Assembly (NCBI GenBank): GCA_963802375.1
Contig: CAWDIJ010000006.1
Coordinates: 1-64,000 of the forward strand
Direction: 5' to 3'
Source: JACDAN01 sp963802375
GTDB taxonomy: Bacteria; Actinomycetota; Thermoleophilia; Gaiellales; Gaiellaceae
DNA length: 64,000 nucleotides
Part shown: positions 1 through 9,882 of the stretch, in pieces
How positions within the stretch are numbered: the first letter of the stretch is position 1
Layout of the letters: the number at the start of each line of letters is the position of its first letter
Made by a program: the position numbers and the translations under genes
Notes under the pieces: generated by a model
What the model saw: the letters and a program-made list of their open reading frames with translations, nothing else
What the model was told of the DNA's origin: nothing
The model's database searches: none

Positions 1-147
1 GGAGCGGCCCTCGGCCGCGCGGCGCTCGTCTTCCTCGCGCTCCCTCTGTTCGCGGTAGGCGATCCGCTCCCGCGCCAGCTGCTGGGTTTCGCGGCGCTGC
101 GCCAGAGGCGAGGAGACGGCACACGCATCGGTGTTGGCTCGGAGTCG

Positions 148-1452
148 TTACGGCTCGGACACATAGAGGAACGAGATGCACATCTCGTCCGAGGAGTCCT
201 CGCCCCAGGTGCGCCCGACCTTCGTGCGGTTCTCGTGGTCGCAGCGCAGCAGCAGCTTGTCGCCCGGCCGGAAGCGCACGGGCTCGGCGAGGTGGTACTC
301 GCGCTGCCAGTGGAACTGCCACCGAGGGATGAAGACCAGCACCTCGCGCTCGCCTGAGGCTCGCTGCACCGTCACTCGTGTTTCCAGGCCGAGCCGGTGC
401 ATGTGCGGCAGGACCGTGTGGATCCGGAAACCGTCGGGAAAGTCCATGCCGGCGAGGATCCGGAACAGCTCGCGCGGCTCACCCAGGAAGGTGTGCCTGA
501 CCCGCTTCCTGCCTGCCGGAATCGCGAAGCTGCGCGGACTGAGGACCCAGCCGGCGTCGACGAAGGGCGCGTAGACCGCGCGCCGCTCGACGCTCGAATC
601 GAGCTTCAGCTCGACCGTCGAGCGGTCGGGCCGCACCGTTTCGACGGACTCGAGGTTGTAGTGAACCTGCAGCACCAGCCGCGAGCCGGGCGCGACCTGA
701 ATCCCGGTGCCGCGTGCGAAGTCGCTGCCGAACGACCCCGGCACCCAGCCGGCGAGGAACTGGAAGCGGAGCCCCTGCCGGCCCGTCGCACTGGGCCCGC
801 CGTAGCAGCCGTAGCCCGGTCTCGCGTCCTGCGATTCCCAGCCTGCGAGCATCCCGGAGCTTCCCGGTGCGGCGAGGTAGACGATGATGTGGTGAACCTG
901 ATTGGGCCGGCCGGGGCGCAGGTTGAACCCGGTGACGTAGGTCTCCCGGTCTGGCGTCCAGGGGAGCACGAAGCACCGGTAGTCGTCGCCGCCCGGCCGC
1001 CGCTGCGGGCGGTAGGCGGCCGGCATGGGCGTCCGGACGTCGACGCGCGAGAGGCGCGGTGCGACCGAGGGCAGCGCCGGCCCCGGCTGTGACGCGTCGC
1101 CTCTCGGCGCCCGGCGCGCGGCCCAGCGCGTGATCGTGTCGATCTGGCCGTTGGTGAGCGAAGGGTCGTAGAGGTAGCCGCGCACGCGCGAGTCCGCGTG
1201 CCACGGCGGCATCGCACGGCTCTTCACCGCGGCGGCAATCGCGTCGCGATACCGGTACGCGTCCTTGTAGCCGCGAAGCGCGAACGGCGCGATCCCGCCG
1301 GCGAAGTGACATCCGGAACAGCGCGAGTCGAGGATCGGCTTGACGTCCTGGAAGTACGTCGGCCTCGCCGGCGCCGCGTGTCCGAAGGAGACGACGCCGA
1401 CCGCGGTCGTTGTGACCAGGCCGCAGGCGAGGATCGCAGCCAGTCTCCGCAC
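148..1452 (-). CDS. Secreted cytochrome c / copper type II monooxygenase-like fusion
   Basis: 434-aa exported protein. Residues 1-26 form a signal peptide. A c-type heme motif CSGCH (45-49) is followed by AMPPWH (Met81, candidate axial ligand). The rest resembles the two-domain peptidylglycine/dopamine monooxygenase fold. All six expected copper ligands can be placed: His187-His188 in NQVHHIIVY, His264 in LQVHYN, His350 and His352 in LPHMH, and Met424 in DEMCISF. This architecture is known as an uncharacterised cytochrome c plus Cu2-monooxygenase family, probably extracytoplasmic oxidation of an unknown substrate. GTG start chosen because a TAATGT hexamer lies 6 nt upstream (leaderless pattern). 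It is the last gene on its strand before the window edge. Confidence 0.88.
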   Translation of the reverse strand: MRRLAAILACGLVTTTAVGVVSFGHAAPARPTYFQDVKPILDSRCSGCHFAGGIAPFALRGYKDAYRYRDAIAAAVKSRAMPPWHADSRVRGYLYDPSLTNGQIDTITRWAARRAPRGDASQPGPALPSVAPRLSRVDVRTPMPAAYRPQRRPGGDDYRCFVLPWTPDRETYVTGFNLRPGRPNQVHHIIVYLAAPGSSGMLAGWESQDARPGYGCYGGPSATGRQGLRFQFLAGWVPGSFGSDFARGTGIQVAPGSRLVLQVHYNLESVETVRPDRSTVELKLDSSVERRAVYAPFVDAGWVLSPRSFAIPAGRKRVRHTFLGEPRELFRILAGMDFPDGFRIHTVLPHMHRLGLETRVTVQRASGEREVLVFIPRWQFHWQREYHLAEPVRFRPGDKLLLRCDHENRTKVGRTWGEDSSDEMCISFLYVSEP

Positions 1453-1458
1453 AATCGG

Positions 1459-1464
1459 ACATTA
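1459..1464 (-). promoter_or_regulatory. Likely leaderless -10 element for the cytochrome/copper protein
   Basis: TAATGT on the minus strand, 6 nt before the GTG start at 1452. Position and sequence fit an actinobacterial -10 box of a leaderless transcript. Inferred from pattern only. Confidence 0.45.
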
Positions 1465-1559
1465 ACGCCCTTTTCACCATCCTCCCTCTACCTGTTTGCA
1501 CCAGATCCGCGTAGGATCGGGCCGTTCACATTTCAGGGGAACGAGGGAGAGGAGTCACG

Positions 1560-5318
<3,759 letters not shown>

Positions 5319-5329
5319 CGAACCCACGA

Positions 5330-5359
5330 GGGAGCCCGTCGCTCCGGCGGCGGGCTCCC
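5330..5359 (+). terminator. Hairpin terminator after the phosphatase/nucleotidase gene
   Basis: GGGAGCCCG pairs with CGGGCTCCC. The stem extends inward by TCGC/GCGG with one wobble and a TCCG loop, giving about 13 bp, 11 nt after the stop codon. A short TTA follows, not a long T run. Confidence 0.6.
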
Positions 5360-5374
5360 TTAGTCTTCGGAGAG

Positions 5375-5737
5375 CTACGAGCCGGCTGATTCGGCCACGT
5401 AGGCCGCGACCGCTTCGATCTCCGCGTCGCTCAGTTGACCTTCGAAGGCCGGCATGGCGCCGCCGCCGTTCCGGACCTGCTCCTCGACCGTCTCCTTGTC
5501 GGGCATGAGCTCGTCGAGGTTCGGGCCGGAGGTGCCGCTCGAGCCGGCGGCCGCGAGCGCATGGCAGTCGCCGCAGCCCGCGCTCGCGAAGACGGCCGCT
5601 CCGTCGTCGCCGGCCTCGGTCGTCGTCTCAGCCGTGGTGGCCGCGCCACCGGACTCGTCGTCGTCGCCTCCGCAGCCGGCCGCTCCGATGACGAGCACCG
5701 CCAGGACCACTCCGAGTATCAACACACGGGATCTCAT
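5375..5737 (-). CDS. Class I cytochrome c lipoprotein
   Basis: 120-aa protein with an N-terminal membrane segment and lipobox ending GAAGC (Cys22), so probably lipid-anchored on the outer face of the membrane. An acidic/Thr-rich linker precedes one cytochrome c domain with heme motif CGDCH (about 55-59) and axial Met in MPAFEGQL. Small electron carrier; its redox partner is not identifiable here. The ATG is preceded by AGAAGGAGG, a strong ribosome binding site, and a TAGGCT hexamer lies upstream. Confidence 0.9.
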   Translation of the reverse strand: MRSRVLILGVVLAVLVIGAAGCGGDDDESGGAATTAETTTEAGDDGAAVFASAGCGDCHALAAAGSSGTSGPNLDELMPDKETVEEQVRNGGGAMPAFEGQLSDAEIEAVAAYVAESAGS

Positions 5738-5796
5738 AGTCGCCTCCTTCTACGGCGCGAGCCTAACGCCGGATTCTTACCCGCGCGCGGTCGGTC

Positions 5797-5802
5797 TAAG
5801 GT
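5797..5802 (+). promoter_or_regulatory. Likely leaderless -10 element
   Basis: TAAGGT, 7 nt before the GTG at 5810; decides that start over the upstream in-frame GTG at 5801. Confidence 0.45.
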
Positions 5803-5809
5803 GCGGGCC

Positions 5810-6085
5810 GTGTCCCTCGGCGACGTCGTCGCGATCTTCCTCACCGGCCTCGTGGTCGGGGCGCTCGGGCGACTCGCCGTCCCGGGACGTGACCCGATGC
5901 CGCTCTGGCTCACGATCCTGATCGGGATCACCGGCTCCCTCGTCGGCGGGATGGTGGCAATCGCGCTGGGATTCGGCGTCGGCGGCGTCTTCGTCCTCTC
6001 CGTGCTGGCCGCGACCTTGCTCGTGATCGCCTACCGGCGACTCGTGCAGAAGCGCACGGTTACGGGGCCGGGCTCGAGATTGTAG
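5810..6085 (+). CDS. GlsB/YeaQ/YmgE-family small membrane protein
   Basis: 91-aa, three predicted membrane segments. The central GRLAVPGRDP followed by a Gly-rich membrane helix is the hallmark of transglycosylase-associated/GlsB proteins, small stress-response integral membrane proteins of unknown mechanism. A second family member lies 68 nt downstream, and a 46-aa hydrophobic protein after that, so the three may form a stress-membrane cluster. Confidence 0.82.
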   Translation: MSLGDVVAIFLTGLVVGALGRLAVPGRDPMPLWLTILIGITGSLVGGMVAIALGFGVGGVFVLSVLAATLLVIAYRRLVQKRTVTGPGSRL

Positions 6086-6152
6086 GAGGCGTTTCCCCGT
6101 TGCCATCTAAGGGAACTCCGTCGCCATAAAACACCCTCGCGAAGGAGACGAA

Positions 6153-6428
6153 ATGGGCATCATCGCGTTCATCATCCTGGGCCTCTTGGCCGGCTGGATC
6201 GCCAAGGCGCTGCTGCCGGGAGACGACCCCGGCGGGATCATCGTCACCACCATCATCGGCGTCGTCGGCGCAATCCTGGGAGGATTCCTCGCGGCGGCAC
6301 TGTTCGGCGCGGATCCAATGGATGAGTTCTTCGACATCTCGAGCTGGCTGACCGCGATTGTCGGAGCCATGATCCTGCTCGTGATCTACCGAATGGTTGC
6401 CGGCGGTACTCGACGTACGGTCACGTAG
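6153..6428 (+). CDS. GlsB/YeaQ/YmgE-family stress response membrane protein
   Basis: 91-aa, three membrane helices. LLAGWIAKALLPGDDPGG and the glycine-rich helix GVVGAILGGFLA are typical of the GlsB family. Strong ribosome binding site AAGGAGA 6 nt before the ATG. Role known only as envelope or general stress in other bacteria. Confidence 0.9.
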   Translation: MGIIAFIILGLLAGWIAKALLPGDDPGGIIVTTIIGVVGAILGGFLAAALFGADPMDEFFDISSWLTAIVGAMILLVIYRMVAGGTRRTVT

Positions 6429-6449
6429 AGCGACCTGAAGGAGGCAGCA

Positions 6450-6590
6450 TTGGGCGGAATCGGTCTTGGTGGGATCCTGGTCATCGTCGGGATCATCCTG
6501 ATGATCGTCTGGAGTTTCTGGATCGGCCTGATCATCGCGCTGATCGGACTCATCGCCTTCGGCGGATTCGCAAGGGGCCGCTGGTACTGA
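6450..6590 (+). CDS. 46-aa hydrophobic membrane protein
   Basis: TTG start preceded by GAAGGAGG at 6437-6444. The product is almost entirely two hydrophobic segments (ILVIVGIILMIVWSFW and LIIALIGLIAFGGF) with a basic C-terminus ARGRWY. No family recognised. The ribosome binding site, position 21 nt after the GlsB gene and the terminator right behind it support a real gene too short for ordinary gene calling. Confidence 0.65.
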   Translation: MGGIGLGGILVIVGIILMIVWSFWIGLIIALIGLIAFGGFARGRWY

Positions 6591-6595
6591 GCTTC

Positions 6596-6647
6596 TAGGA
6601 GGGATTGGCGGGACGTCGCTCAACCGACATTTCGCCACTCCCTCCTA
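6596..6647. terminator. Bidirectional terminator between convergent genes
   Basis: TAGGAGGGA and TGGCG pair with CGCCA and TCCCTCCTA, a 15-bp stem with one mismatch and a 22-nt loop. Its right end overlaps the stop codon of the minus-strand phosphoesterase. Confidence 0.6.
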
Positions 6648-7484
6648 TTGAGGTGGGACCGGCTGGGCGGCGAGCGGCCCGCGCCCTCGCGGAAAGCGGC
6701 GAACAGCGGAAAGCCCCCAGTCGTCCTCCCGCCAGATGTACGTCTCCACCGTCAGCGTGGCGTCGTCACAGTCGTAGACGAGCAGGCCGCGCGCCTCGCC
6801 CCTCCGGTCCGGTCTCGGCTGGCCGAGGCCGGGCGCGATCGAGACGGTGACGCCGCGGATGTCGCCGCGCACGACCTCGAACTCGTGCCGCTCGCTCACC
6901 GCGGCCTGGTGGATGTGGCCGGCGAGGATCAGCTCCGCGCCGGCGTCGACGAGCGCGGCGAGCACCTTACTCCGCTTTGCTACCGGCTTCTTGCTTGACC
7001 GCCAGGGCGCGCCGAGCAGGTGGTGGTGGAGGACGACGACCCGCACGGCCGACGGCGTCGCTTCGGCCAGCAGCTCGGCCGCGCGCCGGAGCTGGGCCGA
7101 GCGAAGTCGGCCCGACTGGTGGAGCCAGGGGCGCACGGAGTTCAGCCCGACGACGAAGAGCGTGTCGGAGCGGTAAACGGGCTCCGTCGTCTCCCAGTGG
7201 CGCTCGAACTGCTTCCACGTGCTCGTGAACCGCGCGATCGGCGTGTAGGGGATGTCGTGGTTCCCGGGCACCGTGAAAACGGGCCGGTCGAGCCCGCGCA
7301 GGAAGGCGGCCGCCCGCTCGTGCTGCTCGGAGCGACCGCGATGCGTCAGGTCGCCGCTGGCGACGATCAGCTCCGGGTCGGCTCGCGCGATGAGCGCCTC
7401 GAGCCCGGGCTCCAGACGAGGGTCGCTATGGCTTCCGAAATGCAGGTCAGAAAGGTGCAGAACTCGTATCCGCTGCCCGGCCAC
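6645..7484 (-). CDS. Calcineurin-like metallophosphoesterase (CpdA/Icc type)
   Basis: 279-aa cytoplasmic phosphoesterase with all family blocks in order: LSDLHFG (about 11), SGDLTH, PGNHD, VVLHHHL and AGHIH, which bind a dinuclear metal centre. The family includes cyclic-nucleotide phosphodiesterases; the substrate here cannot be read from sequence. A cAMP link is conceivable because a class III cyclase domain is encoded at 55009-55974. GTG start. Confidence 0.9.
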   Translation of the reverse strand: MAGQRIRVLHLSDLHFGSHSDPRLEPGLEALIARADPELIVASGDLTHRGRSEQHERAAAFLRGLDRPVFTVPGNHDIPYTPIARFTSTWKQFERHWETTEPVYRSDTLFVVGLNSVRPWLHQSGRLRSAQLRRAAELLAEATPSAVRVVVLHHHLLGAPWRSSKKPVAKRSKVLAALVDAGAELILAGHIHQAAVSERHEFEVVRGDIRGVTVSIAPGLGQPRPDRRGEARGLLVYDCDDATLTVETYIWREDDWGLSAVRRFPRGRGPLAAQPVPPQ

Positions 7485-7499
7485 GGACGGGGCAGGCTA

Positions 7500-7505
7500 T
7501 ACACT
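7500..7505 (+). promoter_or_regulatory. Likely leaderless -10 element
   Basis: TACACT exactly 7 nt before GTG 7513, inside the 28-bp divergent gap with the phosphoesterase. Confidence 0.45.
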
Positions 7506-7512
7506 CAGACTC

Positions 7513-7752
7513 GTGGTCGATGAGCCCACCGAGATCTTTGACGACCTCTATCTTGGGTTGAGAGCGGGCGGCGCGCTGCGCAAGAAGCGGCGTGGAGAGC
7601 CGCTGACGACCGACGAACAGGAAGCGCTCGGGCGTTGGCAGCGCCTCTCGAAGGTGCGCAAGGCCGTGACGCTCGGTGCCTTCACGCTCGGGACGTTCGG
7701 GCTCGGGTTCACGATCGGCGGCCTCATCTTCGGCAAGTGGAAGAAGGCGTAG
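7513..7752 (+). CDS. Hypothetical 79-aa protein with C-terminal membrane helix
   Basis: Acidic then basic soluble N-terminus (residues 1-50, with RKKRRGEPLTTDEQ) followed by one glycine-rich hydrophobic segment (TLGAFTLGTFGLGFTIGG) and a Lys-rich tail, so probably an anchored small protein. No family recognised. GTG start selected from the TACACT element 7 nt upstream. Converges on the AI-2E permease gene with a 4-bp gap. Confidence 0.65.
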   Translation: MVDEPTEIFDDLYLGLRAGGALRKKRRGEPLTTDEQEALGRWQRLSKVRKAVTLGAFTLGTFGLGFTIGGLIFGKWKKA

Positions 7753-7756
7753 GCCG

Positions 7757-8788
7757 CTAGCGTGTTTCCGCGTCTTGGGCGGGGAAGAGGACCGTCGGGA
7801 CGTCTTCCTCTGCCGGGTTTTTGTTCCTGACGATCACGTCGAAGAGGGTGGCCACGACCGCCGCCAGCGGAATTGCCAGCAGCACGGCGAACTCGCCGAA
7901 CAGGAGCGCGGCGGCGGCAACCGACACGAGGACGACGAGCGGCGAGAGCCCGACCGCATCGCCCAGCACGCGCGGGATCACCAGGTAGTCCTCGAGCAGG
8001 CGCACGACGAGCACGGCGATGCCGGCGGCGATGCCCACGCCGACCGACACCGTCAGCCCGACGCCCACCGCGAGCGCGCCCGCGACGAGCGGCCCGATCA
8101 CCGGGACGATCTCGACGATCCCGGCGAAGATCGCGATCAAGAGCCAGAACGGGAGCCCGATCGCCCAGAAGCAGATCGAGAGCACGGTGGCGACGAGCGT
8201 GATCAGCAGCGCCTGCCCGCGGACGTACGCGCCGAGCTTCAGGTCGATCAGGTCCCACGTGTCGTGCACGAGCTTCCGGTGGCGTTGCGGCAGGAGTGAG
8301 GTCACGAAGCGGACGGCGTCGTCGCGCTCGAAGATCCAGTAGGCGGCGGACGCCAAGATGAACAGGAGACCAACGGCGATCTCGACGCCGAGCAGCGTGA
8401 CCTCCAGCGCGGGGTCGACGAGCTCCTCGGGGCGGGGGAGACGCTCGAGCCGTTGGTCGAGCCAGGTGAGCAGCTCTCCCTTGAGGCCGGTCTCGTCCTC
8501 GGAGTCCCCGATCGCGTTCTGCACCTGCGTGATCGCGCGCGGTACGACCGCCCAGAGGAGCAGCCCAAGTGCCGCGACGAGGGCGGCGTAATGCAGGAGG
8601 ACGGCGGCGCCGCGTGGGACTCCTCGACGGCGGAGCGCCTCGACCCCCGGACGCATGGCGGCGGCGACTGTGAACGCCAGGAAGAGCAGCGCAAGGAGGA
8701 TCTTCAGCTGCCAGAGGGCAAGGGCGCCGACGACCACCCCGAGGACGACCATGGAGGCAACGAAGGTGTGGCGCGCGGTTTCCGTCAC
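7757..8788 (-). CDS. AI-2E family transporter (TqsA/PerM-like)
   Basis: 343-aa integral membrane protein, about eight helices, with the family layout: N-terminal helix pair, a hydrophilic region (about 110-150), then a glycine/valine-rich helix block and a central motif PVIGPLVAG. Family members export autoinducer-2 or act as Na+(Li+)/H+ antiporters; the function cannot be resolved by sequence. Ends with a charged cytoplasmic tail. GTG start. Confidence 0.9.
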   Translation of the reverse strand: MTETARHTFVASMVVLGVVVGALALWQLKILLALLFLAFTVAAAMRPGVEALRRRGVPRGAAVLLHYAALVAALGLLLWAVVPRAITQVQNAIGDSEDETGLKGELLTWLDQRLERLPRPEELVDPALEVTLLGVEIAVGLLFILASAAYWIFERDDAVRFVTSLLPQRHRKLVHDTWDLIDLKLGAYVRGQALLITLVATVLSICFWAIGLPFWLLIAIFAGIVEIVPVIGPLVAGALAVGVGLTVSVGVGIAAGIAVLVVRLLEDYLVIPRVLGDAVGLSPLVVLVSVAAAALLFGEFAVLLAIPLAAVVATLFDVIVRNKNPAEEDVPTVLFPAQDAETR

Positions 8789-8831
8789 GTTCCCTGGTGT
8801 TCCGCTCCTTGTGCGGGAGGAAACGTCCTGG

Positions 8832-9278
8832 ATGGTGGCGAAGCCGCGTGACGTGATCGTCGATCGCGACGAGGAGGTCTGCCTGGAGGCCCGGCGCCAC
8901 GGGATCGTCCTCGCGCGGCCGCTCCTGTGGGCCGTGGTGCTCTCGGGTGTCGGCGGCGTGGTGTCAACAGCGCCGCGTCCGTACTCGCTCGCCGGAGCCG
9001 CGCTAATTGCGCTGGGCGTGTTCCTGGCGGTGCGAGCCGTCTGGAAGTGGGAGCGGACCCGTGTCGTGGTGACGACGAAGAAGGTGTTCCTCGTCGGTGG
9101 AACGTTTCGTCGCCGTGCTCATTCGGTCCGCCTCGCCGGCCTCGACGCCGTCGAGCTCGAGCAGACGCTCGTCGGCCGGCTCTTCGGCTACGGCACAGTC
9201 GTCGTCGGCCCGCTGGCTCTCGACCACGTCCCGAAGCCGAGGAGCGTCTACCGCCTCGTAGAACGCCTAGCCAGCTAG
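8832..9278 (+). CDS. Bacterial PH-domain (YdbS-like, bPH2) membrane protein
   Basis: 148-aa: short N-terminus, two membrane helices (about 28-75), then a bacterial PH fold with TRVVVTTKKVFLVGGTFRRR and the closing strand GTVVVGPLAL. ATG chosen because GGGAGGAA lies 10 nt upstream. Family function is unknown. A perfect hairpin follows immediately. Confidence 0.82.
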   Translation: MVAKPRDVIVDRDEEVCLEARRHGIVLARPLLWAVVLSGVGGVVSTAPRPYSLAGAALIALGVFLAVRAVWKWERTRVVVTTKKVFLVGGTFRRRAHSVRLAGLDAVELEQTLVGRLFGYGTVVVGPLALDHVPKPRSVYRLVERLAS

Positions 9279-9280
9279 TC

Positions 9281-9303
9281 GCCGTGGCCCTTCGGGCCAC
9301 GGC
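9281..9303. repeat. Perfect hairpin upstream of the RAYT
   Basis: GCCGTGGCCC/GGGCCACGGC with a TTC loop, 10 perfect base pairs, directly abutting the 15-bp palindrome at 9304. No T tract, so it may be the second hairpin of a REP-type unit, not a terminator, though it could do both jobs for the PH-domain gene. Confidence 0.6.
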
Positions 9304-9318
9304 GAGTGTCTGACACTC
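9304..9318. repeat. REP-like palindrome copy 1
   Basis: GAGTGTCTGACACTC, 87 bp upstream of the transposase start. Read on the minus strand the flank continues GCCGTGGCCC, matching the GTCATGTCC flank of the other copies (shared pattern GYCRTGKCC), so the repeat unit extends beyond the palindrome. Confidence 0.85.
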
Positions 9319-9392
9319 CGCGTGGCACGCGAAGGCGTGTCTCAAGTGGGGAGGAAGTGAGTCAGCCGACGGAGTGGGCGCCGGCCGAGCCA

Positions 9393-9398
9393 TAGGGT
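9393..9398 (+). promoter_or_regulatory. Likely leaderless -10 element for the RAYT
   Basis: TAGGGT, 6 nt before GTG 9405. Confidence 0.4.
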
Positions 9399-9404
9399 CG
9401 GGGC

Positions 9405-9860
9405 GTGGCGCGAATCCTCCGCACCCAGCTACCGGATGGCTGTTTCCACCTGACGGCGAACGCCGTCCACGAGGCCTGGTTGTTCTGCGACGGGGACGAC
9501 TACCGGGCGTTCATCGCGCTGCTCAAGCAAGGCGTCAAGCGCTGGAGCATCGGTCTCAACGCCTACTGCCTGATGGGCACGCACTACCACGCCCTCGTCG
9601 ACGCCCGGATCGAGGACCTCTCGCTGGCAGTCCAGTGGTTCCAGAGCCACTACGCGCGAGAGCACAATGCCCGCTTCGGCCGCAAGGGCGCGCTCTTCCG
9701 CGAGCGCTTCTCCTCCTGGGTGATCCACGACGAAGAGCACTACGCGAACACGCTCGAGTACATCGTCAACAACCCCGTGCGCGCAGGACTCGTCAGCGAC
9801 CCGGCCGACTGGCCCTGGACCGCCGTCCGACGCGAAAGCGAACATCTGTTCCCCCATGAC
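9405..9860 (+). CDS. REP-associated tyrosine transposase (RAYT, Y1_Tnp)
   Basis: About 152 residues of recognisable family sequence: His-hydrophobe-His (HYH, residues 60-62, in MGTHYHALVD), the GRKGALFRERF block (92-102) and the catalytic-tyrosine region LEYIVNNPVRAGLV (Tyr119). RAYTs are single-copy HUH nucleases associated with dispersed REP palindromes, and five candidate palindromes are in this window. Odd: the frame has no stop codon at the end of the domain and stays open through uvrA to 12002. The end given is the end of family-like sequence, not a stop. A C-terminus lost when uvrA became adjacent, or a natural long overlap, are both possible. Confidence 0.85.
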
Positions 9861-9868
9861 CGCGCGGC

Positions 9869-9874
9869 TAAACT
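9869..9874 (+). promoter_or_regulatory. Likely leaderless -10 element for uvrA
   Basis: TAAACT, 8 nt before ATG 9883. Supports that start over the in-frame ATG at 9856. Confidence 0.5.
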
Positions 9875-9882
9875 GGCCTGTT

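Noticed and set aside
1..147. Open reading on both strands at the left edge, including a charged minus-strand stretch and a hydrophobic plus-strand stretch
   Set aside because: No start codon or family-like motif; in DNA this GC-rich, opposite-strand open frames arise by chance.
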